A DNA stretch of 48,425 nt from Pseudomonas sp. GM74 (GTDB lineage: Bacteria > Pseudomonadota > Gammaproteobacteria > Pseudomonadales > Pseudomonadaceae). A program made the position numbers and the translations under genes. The DNA lies in NCBI RefSeq assembly GCF_000282455.1, contig NZ_AKJG01000074.1:1-48425 (forward strand), read 5' to 3'. The notes beneath the pieces were generated by a model, which had not been told where the DNA came from, ran no database searches, and saw only the letters and a program-made list of their open reading frames with translations. Below are positions 23,101-32,048 of this stretch, in pieces; position 1 is the first letter of the stretch; each line of letters opens with the position of its first letter.

Positions 23101-24434
23101 TCTTTCGACTCTGACGGCGTCACACGCGGGCGTCGGACACGAGTAGCGGTAGTTTTGGTTTTTTGAGGTTTTGCCATTTCTTCGAAGGTCATACCCTCGG
23201 CGAGGACTCTCAGATAGTCGACAGAAGCTTTGGCATCTCCGGAAACTGCACTGCGCGCCAAGCTGATCAGGGTGTCCGCAGTTGGAGTCGCTCGTGTGCT
23301 TTCAAGGCCGAAGTAGGGGGAAAGCAAAATCTGCTCGGCGCTCTTACCCCGTACATGTTCGGGTAGGCGCTTGACAACGGTTGAGCCATTTTCATCTGCC
23401 AGTACGAACAGGTTTTGCGAAGTCAATGAGCCTACAACCAATGGGCTGTGAGTCGTCAGGATGAACTGAACATTGGGAAGAGCTTTGGCTAGTGTAGGGA
23501 CCACACTGCGTTGCCACTCGGGATGAAGATGCAGATCAATCTCGTCAACCATGATGACGCCACGCATCTCTCGTAGTTTCAAACCACTGGAGACACCTTG
23601 GCAAACATGGAACAACATATCGCCAATCCAGCCGATATAGGCCCTGAATCCGTCAGATAAGGCGCGAAACGGCAGTACTGTTCCGTTCATTTCGAATAGG
23701 TGCTCTCGATCCGTGGGCACACTTTGAATCTGGCAGACGGGGGGAAGCAGATCGTTGATCAGGTTGATGACTTGCGTGTATCGACCCTTGTTCTCTTCGG
23801 CGAAGGCTGGCAGCCAATAAGACAGTGGCATGAGCGTCAAGTGATCTTCGAAGAGGCCGGCGACACGTTCATAACGACGCAAGCGAGAGCGGGTTCGGGC
23901 GCTTTCGTCAACTCGGGCTGCCGCTTCTACGCGACGGGTGGCGCCGTAGCCGACAATGAAAAAGGCAGGGCTCTTTTCATCCAGTTGCATTGCTTCGATG
24001 GCTTCATCGTAGTCTTGCGGCGACATACTCCAACTCATCCTCTCAACCAGGCTGACGGTGCGGATTTCTGTGCTTACCGAAAACTCTTCGGGCATGGTCA
24101 ATGCGCTTTTTTTAAGTGGTGGTCTTTCTTCCACTGTCGAGAGGATTTGCGCAGTCAGTCGTGCCTTGTTTTTGTTGAGGTTGATTTTGCCAGCGACTTT
24201 TCCCGGTGCGCGCCGGATAAGACCTTCAGGTACAAAGCCGGAACTGCCACTCAGGAGGGGCCCCAATACCGCAAGGGCAACGGCCCTTAGAACGCTGGTT
24301 TTGCCGAGGCCATTGTCCCCCAGCAACACATTAACGTTGGGGTATTGCAGATCTTTGGCCCCCGGCAGATTGAACTCAAGGGTGGCACTCTCGAAAGACC
24401 GCAATTTTTCTATCTGTAGATCTTTGATGTGCAT
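23097..24434 (-). CDS. ptuA: AAA ATPase, Septu PtuA-like
   Basis: The product is 445 residues of the ABC/SMC-like AAA family used in defence systems. Walker A GDNGLGKTS is at 39-47, the signature-like ALSDGFRAYIGW at 258-269, Walker B VIMVDEID at 293-300 followed by LHLHPEWQ, and the switch His in TTHSP at 327-331. The tail is basic (KPQKTKTTATRVRRPRV). GGAGAGG gives the ribosome site before ATG 24434. Together with the HNH gene it forms a two-gene Septu-type module, inserted between ung and abrB, which are adjacent in P. aeruginosa PAO1 as I recall. The anti-phage role is inferred from this pairing. Confidence 0.8.
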   Translation of the reverse strand: MHIKDLQIEKLRSFESATLEFNLPGAKDLQYPNVNVLLGDNGLGKTSVLRAVALAVLGPLLSGSSGFVPEGLIRRAPGKVAGKINLNKNKARLTAQILSTVEERPPLKKSALTMPEEFSVSTEIRTVSLVERMSWSMSPQDYDEAIEAMQLDEKSPAFFIVGYGATRRVEAAARVDESARTRSRLRRYERVAGLFEDHLTLMPLSYWLPAFAEENKGRYTQVINLINDLLPPVCQIQSVPTDREHLFEMNGTVLPFRALSDGFRAYIGWIGDMLFHVCQGVSSGLKLREMRGVIMVDEIDLHLHPEWQRSVVPTLAKALPNVQFILTTHSPLVVGSLTSQNLFVLADENGSTVVKRLPEHVRGKSAEQILLSPYFGLESTRATPTADTLISLARSAVSGDAKASVDYLRVLAEGMTFEEMAKPQKTKTTATRVRRPRVTPSESKE

Positions 24435-24512
24435 CAGTTCACCTCTCCCGAAGCCAGAGATGGTAGCAAACTATGCTTCATTGGATACCGCCCGTCTCAC
24501 GGCAATTGTTCG

Positions 24513-25550
24513 TTACGAAGTTGGATCGCGGTCCCAGTACTTGAACAACGGCTCCGCCAGAAACAACACAAACAATAGCCGCATCACCTGCATCGCCGTC
24601 ACCAGAGGCACCGACAGTTGCAGGGTTTCCGCCGTCAGGCTCATCTCGGCAATCCCGCCGGGCATCATGCCCAATGTCAGTGAACGCAGATCCAGATGGG
24701 TCAGCGCACTCAAACCCAAGGCCGCCGCCGTGGCGATCAACATGGTAAGCACCGTGCCGATCAAGGTACGCCCCATGAACGATGGTGCACGCCGGAAAAA
24801 CTGCCGGTTGAAGTGACAGCCCAGACCGCTACCGATCAACCATTGGCCAATCTGGCTACCGCCATTGGGCAGACCGATGTGCAGATCCCAGCCGATGCTG
24901 ACTGCCGCGCTGACCAGCAACGGCCCGAACAGCCAGGGGTTGGGTTGACGCAGGCGTTCCCAGATCCAGGCCGCCAGCGCGCCAGCAGGAAACAGCACCG
25001 CCAGCCAGCGCCAATCGATGCTGGCGGCGTGGGAAATCGGCGCTCCGTCGCCCAACAAGTACTTGAAGGCTGCCGGTACGCAGAGCACCACCACCAACAC
25101 CCGCAAACTCTGCCCCGCCGCCACACGGCTGAGCACCGCACCATTGCGGGCGCCAAGGTTGACCATCTCCCCGGAACCACCGGGCATGCTGGAAAAGAAC
25201 GCCGTGGCGCGATCTTCACCGGTACGGCGCATCAGCCACACGCCGACGACCGCCGACAGGCTGGTAACCAACGCACCGAAGAAGATCAGACCGAAATGAC
25301 TGAGTACCTGCTCCATCACCACAGGAGTGAAATGCAGGCCGATACCGATACCGACGATCCACTGACCGCACTTGCGGCCGCCAGGGATTTCGGCCAATTG
25401 CCAGGGTGTCAGGCAGCGCACGAGGATGATCGCCAGCAACGAGCCGACCATCCACGGCAAAGGCCAGCCGACCTGGCTGGCGAGGTAACCGCCCAGCAGG
25501 CCGACCAGCGGGGTTCCCCACCAGGCTTTGAAAGGTGTTCGGTCAGACAT
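24513..25550 (-). CDS. AbrB-family membrane protein (putative transporter)
   Basis: The product is 345 residues with about ten membrane segments in two similar halves, as in the AbrB-duplication membrane family (often mislabelled ammonia monooxygenase). Repeated motifs are SSMPGGSGEMVNLG in the first half and GMMPGGIAEMSLT in the second. The start at 25550 overlaps the 3' end of tctA by eight bases, so it belongs to the tct operon. The substrate is unknown; co-transcription with a tricarboxylate transporter suggests a role in organic acid movement. Confidence 0.82.
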   Translation of the reverse strand: MSDRTPFKAWWGTPLVGLLGGYLASQVGWPLPWMVGSLLAIILVRCLTPWQLAEIPGGRKCGQWIVGIGIGLHFTPVVMEQVLSHFGLIFFGALVTSLSAVVGVWLMRRTGEDRATAFFSSMPGGSGEMVNLGARNGAVLSRVAAGQSLRVLVVVLCVPAAFKYLLGDGAPISHAASIDWRWLAVLFPAGALAAWIWERLRQPNPWLFGPLLVSAAVSIGWDLHIGLPNGGSQIGQWLIGSGLGCHFNRQFFRRAPSFMGRTLIGTVLTMLIATAAALGLSALTHLDLRSLTLGMMPGGIAEMSLTAETLQLSVPLVTAMQVMRLLFVLFLAEPLFKYWDRDPTS

Positions 25551-27057
25551 CGGCGATGACGCGCCGGGTAACCGAACGTTTACGCCAGATGCGCACAATG
25601 GGCACCAGCAACATGACCACGATCAACCCCCAGACACCGACGGTGATACCGCTCGACCAGAGAATATCCAGCGAACCGTTGGAAATCGACAGCGCCCGAC
25701 GCAGGTTCTGTTCCATCAAGCCACCGAGGATGAAACCCAGCAAAACCGGGGACAACGGGAAGTCCAGCTTGCGCAGGATGTAACCGAAGATACCGATGCC
25801 GATCATCAGGAACAGGTCGAAGGTCGTGGCATGCACGGCGTACACACCAATGGCGGTGATGATTGCGATCATCGGCACCAGCGCCCAGTTCGGTACGGCA
25901 AGGATTTTGGTGAAGATCCGGATCATCGGAATGTTGAGGATCACCAGCATGATGTTGGCGATGAACAACGAAGCGATCAGGCCCCAGACGATGTCCGGTT
26001 GCTGTTGAAACAGCAGTGGGCCCGGCGTGATGTTGTACAGCGACAACGCGCCGATCATCACGGCCGTGGTGCCTGAGCCTGGAACGCCAAGGGTCAGCAT
26101 CGGCACCAGTGCACCGCACGCTTCTGCGCCAATGGCGGTTTCCGGTGCAGCCAGGCCACGCTTGTCGCCTTGTCCGAATTTTCCGCTTGGGCCGGCGATA
26201 CGTTTCTCGGTCATGTAGGCCACGGCGCTGGCCAGTGTTGCGCCCGCACCCGGCAACACGCCCATGATGAAACCGAGCACGCCGCAACGCATGTTCACCC
26301 AGAACACCGAAGCGGCTTCCTTGAAGTTGAACAGCATCCGGCCGGTGGCCTGGAAAGCTTCCTGGCCACGGTGGGTTTTTTCCAGCAGCAGGAGGATTTC
26401 ACTGATGGAAAACAGGCCCAGCACCAGCACCACGAATTGAATGCCGTCGGTGAGGTGGATGTTGTCCCCGGTGAAACGGTAAACGCCACTGTTGGCATCA
26501 ATGCCGACGGTCGACAGGAACAGGCCGATCAGCGCCGCGATGAAGGTCTTGAGCGGCCGGTCACCCGCCATGCCGCCGAGGCAGACAATGGCGAAGACCA
26601 TCAGTACGAAATACTCCGCCGGACCGAAGGCAATCGCCCATTTCGCCAGCATCGGCGCGAACACGACCATCCCGCAGGTCGCAATGAAGGCGCCGATGAA
26701 CGAACTCCACGCCGACAACGACAACGCCACACCGGCCAGACCCTGGCGGGCCATCGGGTAGCCATCGAGGGTGGTCATGACGGTGGAAGCTTCGCCCGGG
26801 ATGTTCAGCAGGATCGAACTGATACGACCGCCGTACTCGCAACCCAGGTAAACCGCGGCCAGCAGGATCAGCGCCGACTCCGGTGGCAGGCCGAGGGCGA
26901 AAGCGATCGGGATCAACAACGCCACGCCATTGATCGGACCCAGCCCCGGAAGCAGGCCGACGACTGTACCGATCAGCGTGCCGCTGAGTGCGGTCACCAG
27001 GTTGTAAGGGGTGAGTGCGACGCCGAAGCCGTGACTCAAGTAACCAAGCGTATCCAT
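25543..27057 (-). CDS. tctA: Tripartite tricarboxylate transporter, large permease TctA
   Basis: The product is 504 residues with about twelve membrane segments. The TctA signatures GTVVGLLPGLGPINGVALLIP (N-terminal half) and VLPGAGATLASAVAYM, followed by GVPGSGTTAVM (middle), are clear. It works with TctB in the membrane and TctC in the periplasm to import citrate or related tricarboxylates with cation symport. It starts one base after the tctB stop and overlaps the AbrB-family gene by eight bases at its end. Confidence 0.95.
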   Translation of the reverse strand: MDTLGYLSHGFGVALTPYNLVTALSGTLIGTVVGLLPGLGPINGVALLIPIAFALGLPPESALILLAAVYLGCEYGGRISSILLNIPGEASTVMTTLDGYPMARQGLAGVALSLSAWSSFIGAFIATCGMVVFAPMLAKWAIAFGPAEYFVLMVFAIVCLGGMAGDRPLKTFIAALIGLFLSTVGIDANSGVYRFTGDNIHLTDGIQFVVLVLGLFSISEILLLLEKTHRGQEAFQATGRMLFNFKEAASVFWVNMRCGVLGFIMGVLPGAGATLASAVAYMTEKRIAGPSGKFGQGDKRGLAAPETAIGAEACGALVPMLTLGVPGSGTTAVMIGALSLYNITPGPLLFQQQPDIVWGLIASLFIANIMLVILNIPMIRIFTKILAVPNWALVPMIAIITAIGVYAVHATTFDLFLMIGIGIFGYILRKLDFPLSPVLLGFILGGLMEQNLRRALSISNGSLDILWSSGITVGVWGLIVVMLLVPIVRIWRKRSVTRRVIADV

Positions 27058-27058
27058 A

Positions 27059-27517
27059 TCAGTTCTCCAGAACGTCGAGCAGGCCCAGAGGCAGTGGCAC
27101 GTCCATGACTTTGTCGAACAGCAGGTACAGGCCGACGCTCATCAGGCTGATGATGATCGCGCCCGGCAGCCAGCGCCCGCCGTACAGGCGAGCCATTGGA
27201 ATGCCAATCAGCATGCTGCTGAGGATGAAACCCAGCGGTTCGAACAGCCCGGCGAAGACCAGCAGCAACAGCACGCAAACACCAATTTTGCGCAATGTCT
27301 CGCGATCCATCGGCGGATCTTCATCGGTGTGCTTGATCGGCGAGGGGCGATACACCATGTAAACCAGCGCCAGGCCCATCAGCCCCAGCATCAACAGGGG
27401 GAATGCGCGTGGGCCGATCGGTTCGTAGGAAAAAGGTGCCTGGTAGGGCCAGGCCATCGCCACCAGGCTGAGGCAGGCCAGCAACAGCACCGAAGCAAAA
27501 ATGCGTTGTAAGAGCAT
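27059..27517 (-). CDS. tctB: Tripartite tricarboxylate transporter, small permease TctB
   Basis: The product is 152 residues with four membrane segments (about 5-24, 38-58, 82-100, and 120-140), the usual TctB layout; FSYEPIGPRAFPLLM is a family motif. AGGAG precedes the ATG at 27517. It lies between tctC (58-base gap) and tctA (one-base gap). Confidence 0.93.
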   Translation of the reverse strand: MLLQRIFASVLLLACLSLVAMAWPYQAPFSYEPIGPRAFPLLMLGLMGLALVYMVYRPSPIKHTDEDPPMDRETLRKIGVCVLLLLVFAGLFEPLGFILSSMLIGIPMARLYGGRWLPGAIIISLMSVGLYLLFDKVMDVPLPLGLLDVLEN

Positions 27518-27575
27518 GAGGAACTCCTGTGCCGCGACTCCGCCAAACGGAGTCGCGGCCGCTAGACAGAGGCGA

Positions 27576-28553
27576 TCACTGGATCAGGCCGAACTCTTTG
27601 GCCAGCACTTTGTAGTCCGCGACCTGCTTCTTCACATAGGTGTCCAGCTCCGGGCCGGTCATGGCGAACGGGAACAGTTCACGCTGATCACGCAGCTTGG
27701 CGAACTCGGGAGAGGCCAGCAGTTTGTCGAAGGAGTCTTTCCACCAGGCGTAGTCCTCATCGCTGACTTTTGGCCCGAGATAGAAGCCGCGCACCACCGG
27801 CCAGACGATGTCATAGCCTTGCTCGCGGGCGGTCGGAATGTCCTTCATTTCCGGCTCGTCCAGACGCTTGTCGGAGAACACCGCCAGCAGGCGCATGTCG
27901 CCACTCTGGATGTGCGGCATGGAGTCGGAGATGTCGGTGCTGCCGACCTGGATGTGGCCGCCGAGCAGGGCGGTGGCAATCTCGCCGCCACCTTCGAGGG
28001 CTACGTAACGCAGGTCACGGGGGTTGATCCCGGCAGCCTTGGCGATCAGCGCGGTTTGCATCCAGTCCTGGCTGCCGACGGTGCCGCCGGAACCAATCAC
28101 CACTTTGCTCGGATCTTTCTTCAGTGCCTGCACGAGGTCGTCGAGGGTCTTATAGGGCGAATCGCTCTTCACCGCGATGGCGCCGTAGCTGGTGCCGACT
28201 GCAGCGAGCCAGCGCACGTTGGTTTCATCGAAACGACCGAACTTGCCCTGGGCCAGGTTCAACAGCGAACCGCTGGACCAGGCCACCAACGTACCGGCAT
28301 CGGCCGGACGCTGGGCGACCACCGCGTTGTACGCCACCGCGCCGACACCGCCTGGCATGTAGGTGACGCGCATCGGTTTGGTCAGCAGTTTTTCGTTGAC
28401 CAGCGCGCTTTGCGCCAGTTTGCAGGTCAGGTCAAAACCACCGCCGGGCGAGGCCGGGGCGATGCATTCCGGGCGTTTTGGCTCGGCCATGAGTTGGCCG
28501 GCGAACAGCACGCAGCTGGCGGCGAGGGCGAAACGGCGCATTGAGCGGTTCAT
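27576..28553 (-). CDS. tctC: Tripartite tricarboxylate transporter binding protein TctC
   Basis: The product is 325 residues. The signal peptide MNRSMRRFALAASCVLFAGQ ends near LMA-EP (about residue 23). The binding-protein pattern CIAPASPGGGFDLTCKLAQSAL holds the family's conserved glycine-rich carboxylate loop. It binds citrate or a related acid for TctAB. ATG 28553 was chosen for the signal peptide; the longer frame is non-coding in appearance. In P. aeruginosa the porin gene opdH precedes tctC; here it is missing and a small ORF occupies the place. Confidence 0.93.
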   Translation of the reverse strand: MNRSMRRFALAASCVLFAGQLMAEPKRPECIAPASPGGGFDLTCKLAQSALVNEKLLTKPMRVTYMPGGVGAVAYNAVVAQRPADAGTLVAWSSGSLLNLAQGKFGRFDETNVRWLAAVGTSYGAIAVKSDSPYKTLDDLVQALKKDPSKVVIGSGGTVGSQDWMQTALIAKAAGINPRDLRYVALEGGGEIATALLGGHIQVGSTDISDSMPHIQSGDMRLLAVFSDKRLDEPEMKDIPTAREQGYDIVWPVVRGFYLGPKVSDEDYAWWKDSFDKLLASPEFAKLRDQRELFPFAMTGPELDTYVKKQVADYKVLAKEFGLIQ

Positions 28554-28590
28554 TTTTTTCTCCACTGGAGTTTTTGTTTTTCGGGATGAT

Positions 28591-28737
28591 TCAGGTGCGA
28601 CGATTTCGCACGGTGCTGGCGCGTTCGAATCCGTACAGACTGAACGACGAGCAGCCGGCTTCGGCGCTGGCAAGCGTAAACATCGGGGAGCGAGAGAAGG
28701 GGCGGGACGGGTAGGCCTGGAGCTGTGTGGACAGCAT
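28591..28737 (-). CDS. Candidate 48-residue leader ORF upstream of tctC
   Basis: The frame starts at ATG 28735-28737 with GAGGT eight bases upstream and ends TGA 37 bases before tctC. It begins MLSTQLQAYPSRPFSRSPMF, with TLASAEAGCSSFSLYGFERA in the middle. About three quarters of codons end in G or C, as in real genes here. I do not recognise the product. Position and ribosome site suggest either a leader peptide that affects tctCBA expression or a small conserved protein. Confidence 0.4.
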   Translation of the reverse strand: MLSTQLQAYPSRPFSRSPMFTLASAEAGCSSFSLYGFERASTVRNRRT

Positions 28738-28878
28738 GATGCAGTACCTCGGTTATTGTTCTTATTGACGAAAACGCTTCGAGGCGTTTTTCGGTAGTTA
28801 CATGTCAAAGCACGCTTTCAAACTACGATTCGATGGTTGGCAGTCGAAACCATCCGTGGGCCGACTCTAACGCCCCAA

Positions 28879-28910
28879 CCTTTCGCTAACCTTTCATCGG
28901 GCTTTCACGA
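28879..28910. promoter_or_regulatory. Three 11-bp-phased CTTTC repeats, candidate TctD operator
   Basis: CTTTC occurs at 28880-28884, 28891-28895 and 28902-28906, each exactly 11 bases apart. Direct repeats on one helical face are the usual binding pattern of OmpR/PhoB-type regulators such as TctD. They lie between the divergent tctC and tctD genes, about 90 bases before tctD. Confidence 0.5.
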
Positions 28911-28995
28911 TTTTTCGGGCTTCACAGCGGCGGTTGCGGCTGTAAACTTCGCGCCAGAGAATGGCGTCGACCATCCCGGAATGAGGTAAAGATCC

Positions 28996-29667
28996 ATGCG
29001 TGTCCTGCTCGTCGAAGACCATTTGCAGCTCGCCGAAAGTGTCGCCCAGGCGCTCAAGAGCACCGGGCTGACCGTGGACGTTCTGCACGATGGCGTGGCA
29101 GCCGACCTGGCGCTGGGCAGCGAGGAATACGCCATGGCGATCCTCGACGTCGGCTTGCCGCGCATGGATGGTTTCGAAGTGCTGGCGCGTTTGCGGGCGC
29201 GGGGCAAGAACCTGCCGGTGTTGATGCTGACCGCCCGCAGCGACGTCAAGGACAGGGTCCACGGCCTGAACCTCGGCGCCGACGACTACCTGGCCAAACC
29301 GTTCGAACTGACCGAACTCGAAGCCCGGGTCAAAGCCTTGTTACGCCGCAGTGTGCTGGGCGGTGAGCGCATTCAGCGTTGCGGTGTGCTGGCCTACGAC
29401 CTGGAAACCCGGCGTTTTACCCTCGGCGAAGAGTTGCTGACCCTGACTTCCCGCGAGCAAGCCGTACTCGAAGCCCTGATCGCGCGCCCCGGTCGGGTGA
29501 TGAGCAAGGAGCAACTGGCATCGCAAGTGTTCGGTCTTGATGAAGAGGCCAGCCCCGATGCGATCGAAATCTACGTGCACCGCCTGCGCAAGAAACTCGA
29601 TGGCCAGCCGGTCGCCATCGTGACCTTCCGCGGCCTCGGTTACTTGCTGGAAAGCCGCGATGCATAA
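28996..29667 (+). CDS. tctD: Response regulator TctD
   Basis: The product is 223 residues: a receiver domain with phospho-acceptor Asp51 (AILDVGLPRMDG) and an OmpR-type winged-helix domain (AYDLETRRFTLG, IEIYVHRLRKKL). It controls the tct transport genes in response to tricarboxylates sensed by TctE. GAGGTAAAGATCC precedes the ATG. It overlaps tctE by eight bases and is divergent from tctC. Confidence 0.92.
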   Translation: MRVLLVEDHLQLAESVAQALKSTGLTVDVLHDGVAADLALGSEEYAMAILDVGLPRMDGFEVLARLRARGKNLPVLMLTARSDVKDRVHGLNLGADDYLAKPFELTELEARVKALLRRSVLGGERIQRCGVLAYDLETRRFTLGEELLTLTSREQAVLEALIARPGRVMSKEQLASQVFGLDEEASPDAIEIYVHRLRKKLDGQPVAIVTFRGLGYLLESRDA

Positions 29668-31048
29668 GCCCAGCAGCCTGCGCTGGCGGTTGCTGTGGAA
29701 CCTGGCGCTGCTGCTGGTGGTGTTGATGCTGGCCAGTGGGTTGAGCGCCTACTGGAACGGTCGTGAAGCGGCCGACACGGCCTATGACCGGACCCTGTTG
29801 GCCTCGGCGCGAACCATTGCCGCCGGCGTCTCCCAGCGCGACGGCACCCTGAGTGCCGACGTGCCCTACGTGGCCCTCGATACGTTTGCCTACGACAGTG
29901 CCGGGCGAATTTTCTACCTGGTCAACGACATCAATCAGAAGCTGATTTCCGGTTACGAAAACCTGCCGGCGCCACCGCCGGGAACGCCGCGCACCGATGA
30001 CTATCCGGCGCTGGCACGCTTCTACAACGCCCAATATCGCGGGCAGAACGTGCGCGTAGTGAGCCTGCTCAAACCGGTGAGCGAGCCGAACATGAACGGC
30101 ATGGCGGAAATCCGCGTAGCGGAAACCGATGAGGCGCGGGTGAGCATGGCCCGCAGCCTGGCGACAGATACTTTGCTGCGCCTGGGCATGCTGGCGGGTG
30201 GTGCCTTGATGTTGGTGTGGTTCGCGGTGAGTGCCGCGTTGCGTCCGCTGGAACGCTTGCGCACGGCGGTGGAAGAGCGCCAGCCGGACGATCTGCGGCC
30301 CTTGCCGTTGGTGGAAGTGCAGCGCGAATTGTGGCCGCTGGTGCGCGCACTCAATCACTTTACCGAGCGCTTGCGCGGGCAGTTCGAGAAGCAGGCGCAA
30401 TTCATCGCCGATGCCGCCCACGAACTGCGCACGCCGCTGGCGGCGCTCAAGGCACGCCTGGAACTGGGCATGCGCTCAGCCGAGCCCGAAACCTGGCGCA
30501 GCACGCTGGAGACCGCCGCCCAGGGCACTGATCGCTTGACCCATCTGGCCAATCAGCTGCTTTCCCTGGCACGGGTCGAAAACGGCGCCCGGGCGATTGC
30601 CGAAGGCGGCGCGCAGTTACTCGACCTGAGTCAATTGGCCCGGGAACTGGGCATGGCCATGGCGCCGTTGGCTCATAAGCGTGGTATCGCGCTGGCGCTG
30701 GAGGCGGATGAGCCGGTATGGCTGGGGGGCGAGCCGACGCTATTGAACGAACTACTGAGCAATCTGGTGGATAACGCGCTGGCTCACACGCCGCCGGGTG
30801 GCAACGTGATTCTGCGGGTCTCGGCGCCTGCCGTGCTGGAAGTCGAAGATGATGGCCCCGGCATTCCGCTTGAAGAACGCGATCGGGTATTCGAGCGCTT
30901 TTACCGACGCAATCAGCAAGTGGCAGGTTCCGGATTGGGTCTGGCGATTGTCGGTGAGATCTGCCGCGCGCATCTGGCGCAGATCAGCCTGCACGATGGT
31001 GAGCGGGCGGGGTTGAAGGTGCGGGTGAGCTTTGTTGCAGGGGATTGA
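29660..31048 (+). CDS. tctE: Sensor histidine kinase TctE
   Basis: The product is 462 residues: membrane segments at about 11-31 and 172-195 around a periplasmic sensor region (2CSK_N-like), then the phospho-acceptor His254 in FIADAAHELRTPLAALKARL. The N box (NELLSNLVDNALAHTP), the G1 box (DDGPGIPLEER) and the G2 box (GSGLGLAIV) follow. It phosphorylates TctD. Its ATG lies inside the tctD stop region, so the two are translated together. Confidence 0.92.
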   Translation: MHKPSSLRWRLLWNLALLLVVLMLASGLSAYWNGREAADTAYDRTLLASARTIAAGVSQRDGTLSADVPYVALDTFAYDSAGRIFYLVNDINQKLISGYENLPAPPPGTPRTDDYPALARFYNAQYRGQNVRVVSLLKPVSEPNMNGMAEIRVAETDEARVSMARSLATDTLLRLGMLAGGALMLVWFAVSAALRPLERLRTAVEERQPDDLRPLPLVEVQRELWPLVRALNHFTERLRGQFEKQAQFIADAAHELRTPLAALKARLELGMRSAEPETWRSTLETAAQGTDRLTHLANQLLSLARVENGARAIAEGGAQLLDLSQLARELGMAMAPLAHKRGIALALEADEPVWLGGEPTLLNELLSNLVDNALAHTPPGGNVILRVSAPAVLEVEDDGPGIPLEERDRVFERFYRRNQQVAGSGLGLAIVGEICRAHLAQISLHDGERAGLKVRVSFVAGD

Positions 31049-31069
31049 TGCGGCGTCTGTTCTGGCCTA

Positions 31070-31172
31070 TTCGTCGGAACGCCGCCCGGAGCAAGCCCGC
31101 TCCCACATTGGATCTATGCAGCACCACAAATCCCTGTGGGAGCGGGCTTGCTCCGGGCGGCGTTCCGACGAA
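31070..31172. repeat. REP pair with perfect 38-bp arms
   Basis: The arm beginning TTCGTCGGAACGCCGCCC at 31070 is repeated in exact inverse to end at 31172, with about 27 bases between. It lies between the convergent tctE and HDOD genes and may act as a bidirectional transcript end. The GGAACGCCGCCCGGA variant also occurs at 1990-2010. Confidence 0.92.
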
Positions 31173-31192
31173 GGGGACGACGCGGTCTTTGA

Positions 31193-32014
31193 TCAGTAAA
31201 ACATCGACCGTGTTTCTTCCAGGTCGGCGCACATCGCCTCATCGTCGATGTCGATGCCAAGAGCATTGAAGGCCGGCACGCTCAACGGATCAATACGAGC
31301 GAACGGATGGTCGGTGTCCTTGTGGCAATACAGGCTGGCCACCTGCACCAGATCCACATAGTCGACCTGCGCCGACTGGCGTTTGAAATTCAGGTAGAGC
31401 TGCGGCACTTGCACCAGCATGTCGGGAAATTCCCAGACCTTGAGCAGTTTTTCGCCGATCAGCGGATGAATCCGGTCGATCACATGGTTGAGGCTGACCG
31501 GGTCGGACAGCAGTTCATAGTGATCTTCGGCGTAGGTCAGGATCGGCAGCACGCCGATCTGATGTACCAGCCCGCCAAGGGCAGCCTGGTCGGGCTTGAG
31601 CCGGGTGTAGCTGCGGCACAGGGCATAGCTGACGCCGGCGATTTCCAGGCTTTTGCGCCAGACTTCGCGCATTTTCTGTTCCACCACGTCGGAGCGGGCG
31701 TGGAAAATCTGCTCCATGACCAGGCCGATCGCCAGGTTACAGCTGTAGTTGATGCCCAGGCGGGTGATCGCGGTATGCAGGTCGGTCACTTCCTGGGCCG
31801 CGCGCAACAGCGGGCTGTTGACCACTTTGATCAGGCGTGCCGACAGCGCGGCATCACGGCCGATCACTTTGCTCAGGGTGCTGACGCTGACTTCCGGGTT
31901 TTCCGCGGCCTTGCGAATCTGCAGGGCCACTTCCGGTAACGTTGGCAGAACCAGGTCATCGTTATTGATGGCCTCAACCAAATCCTGTTGGACCTTTTCC
32001 GCCAGCTTGCTCAT
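31193..32014 (-). CDS. HDOD-domain protein
   Basis: The product is 273 residues, almost all HDOD domain, a relative of HD phosphohydrolases without the catalytic metal site. Typical stretches are VLPTLPEVALQIRKAAENPE, VIGRDAALSARLIKVVNSPLL and LGGLVHQIGVLPIL. Such proteins are regulatory adaptors in signalling; the partner here is unknown. It follows ygfZ on the same strand (34-base gap). Confidence 0.87.
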   Translation of the reverse strand: MSKLAEKVQQDLVEAINNDDLVLPTLPEVALQIRKAAENPEVSVSTLSKVIGRDAALSARLIKVVNSPLLRAAQEVTDLHTAITRLGINYSCNLAIGLVMEQIFHARSDVVEQKMREVWRKSLEIAGVSYALCRSYTRLKPDQAALGGLVHQIGVLPILTYAEDHYELLSDPVSLNHVIDRIHPLIGEKLLKVWEFPDMLVQVPQLYLNFKRQSAQVDYVDLVQVASLYCHKDTDHPFARIDPLSVPAFNALGIDIDDEAMCADLEETRSMFY

Positions 32015-32048
32015 TTAATCTCTCTAGGTGTTGCGCCAAGTGCTGCCT

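Noticed and set aside
22213..24434. Retron-type defence (retron with PtuAB effectors)
   Set aside because: No reverse transcriptase gene or msr-msd RNA is visible beside the two genes.
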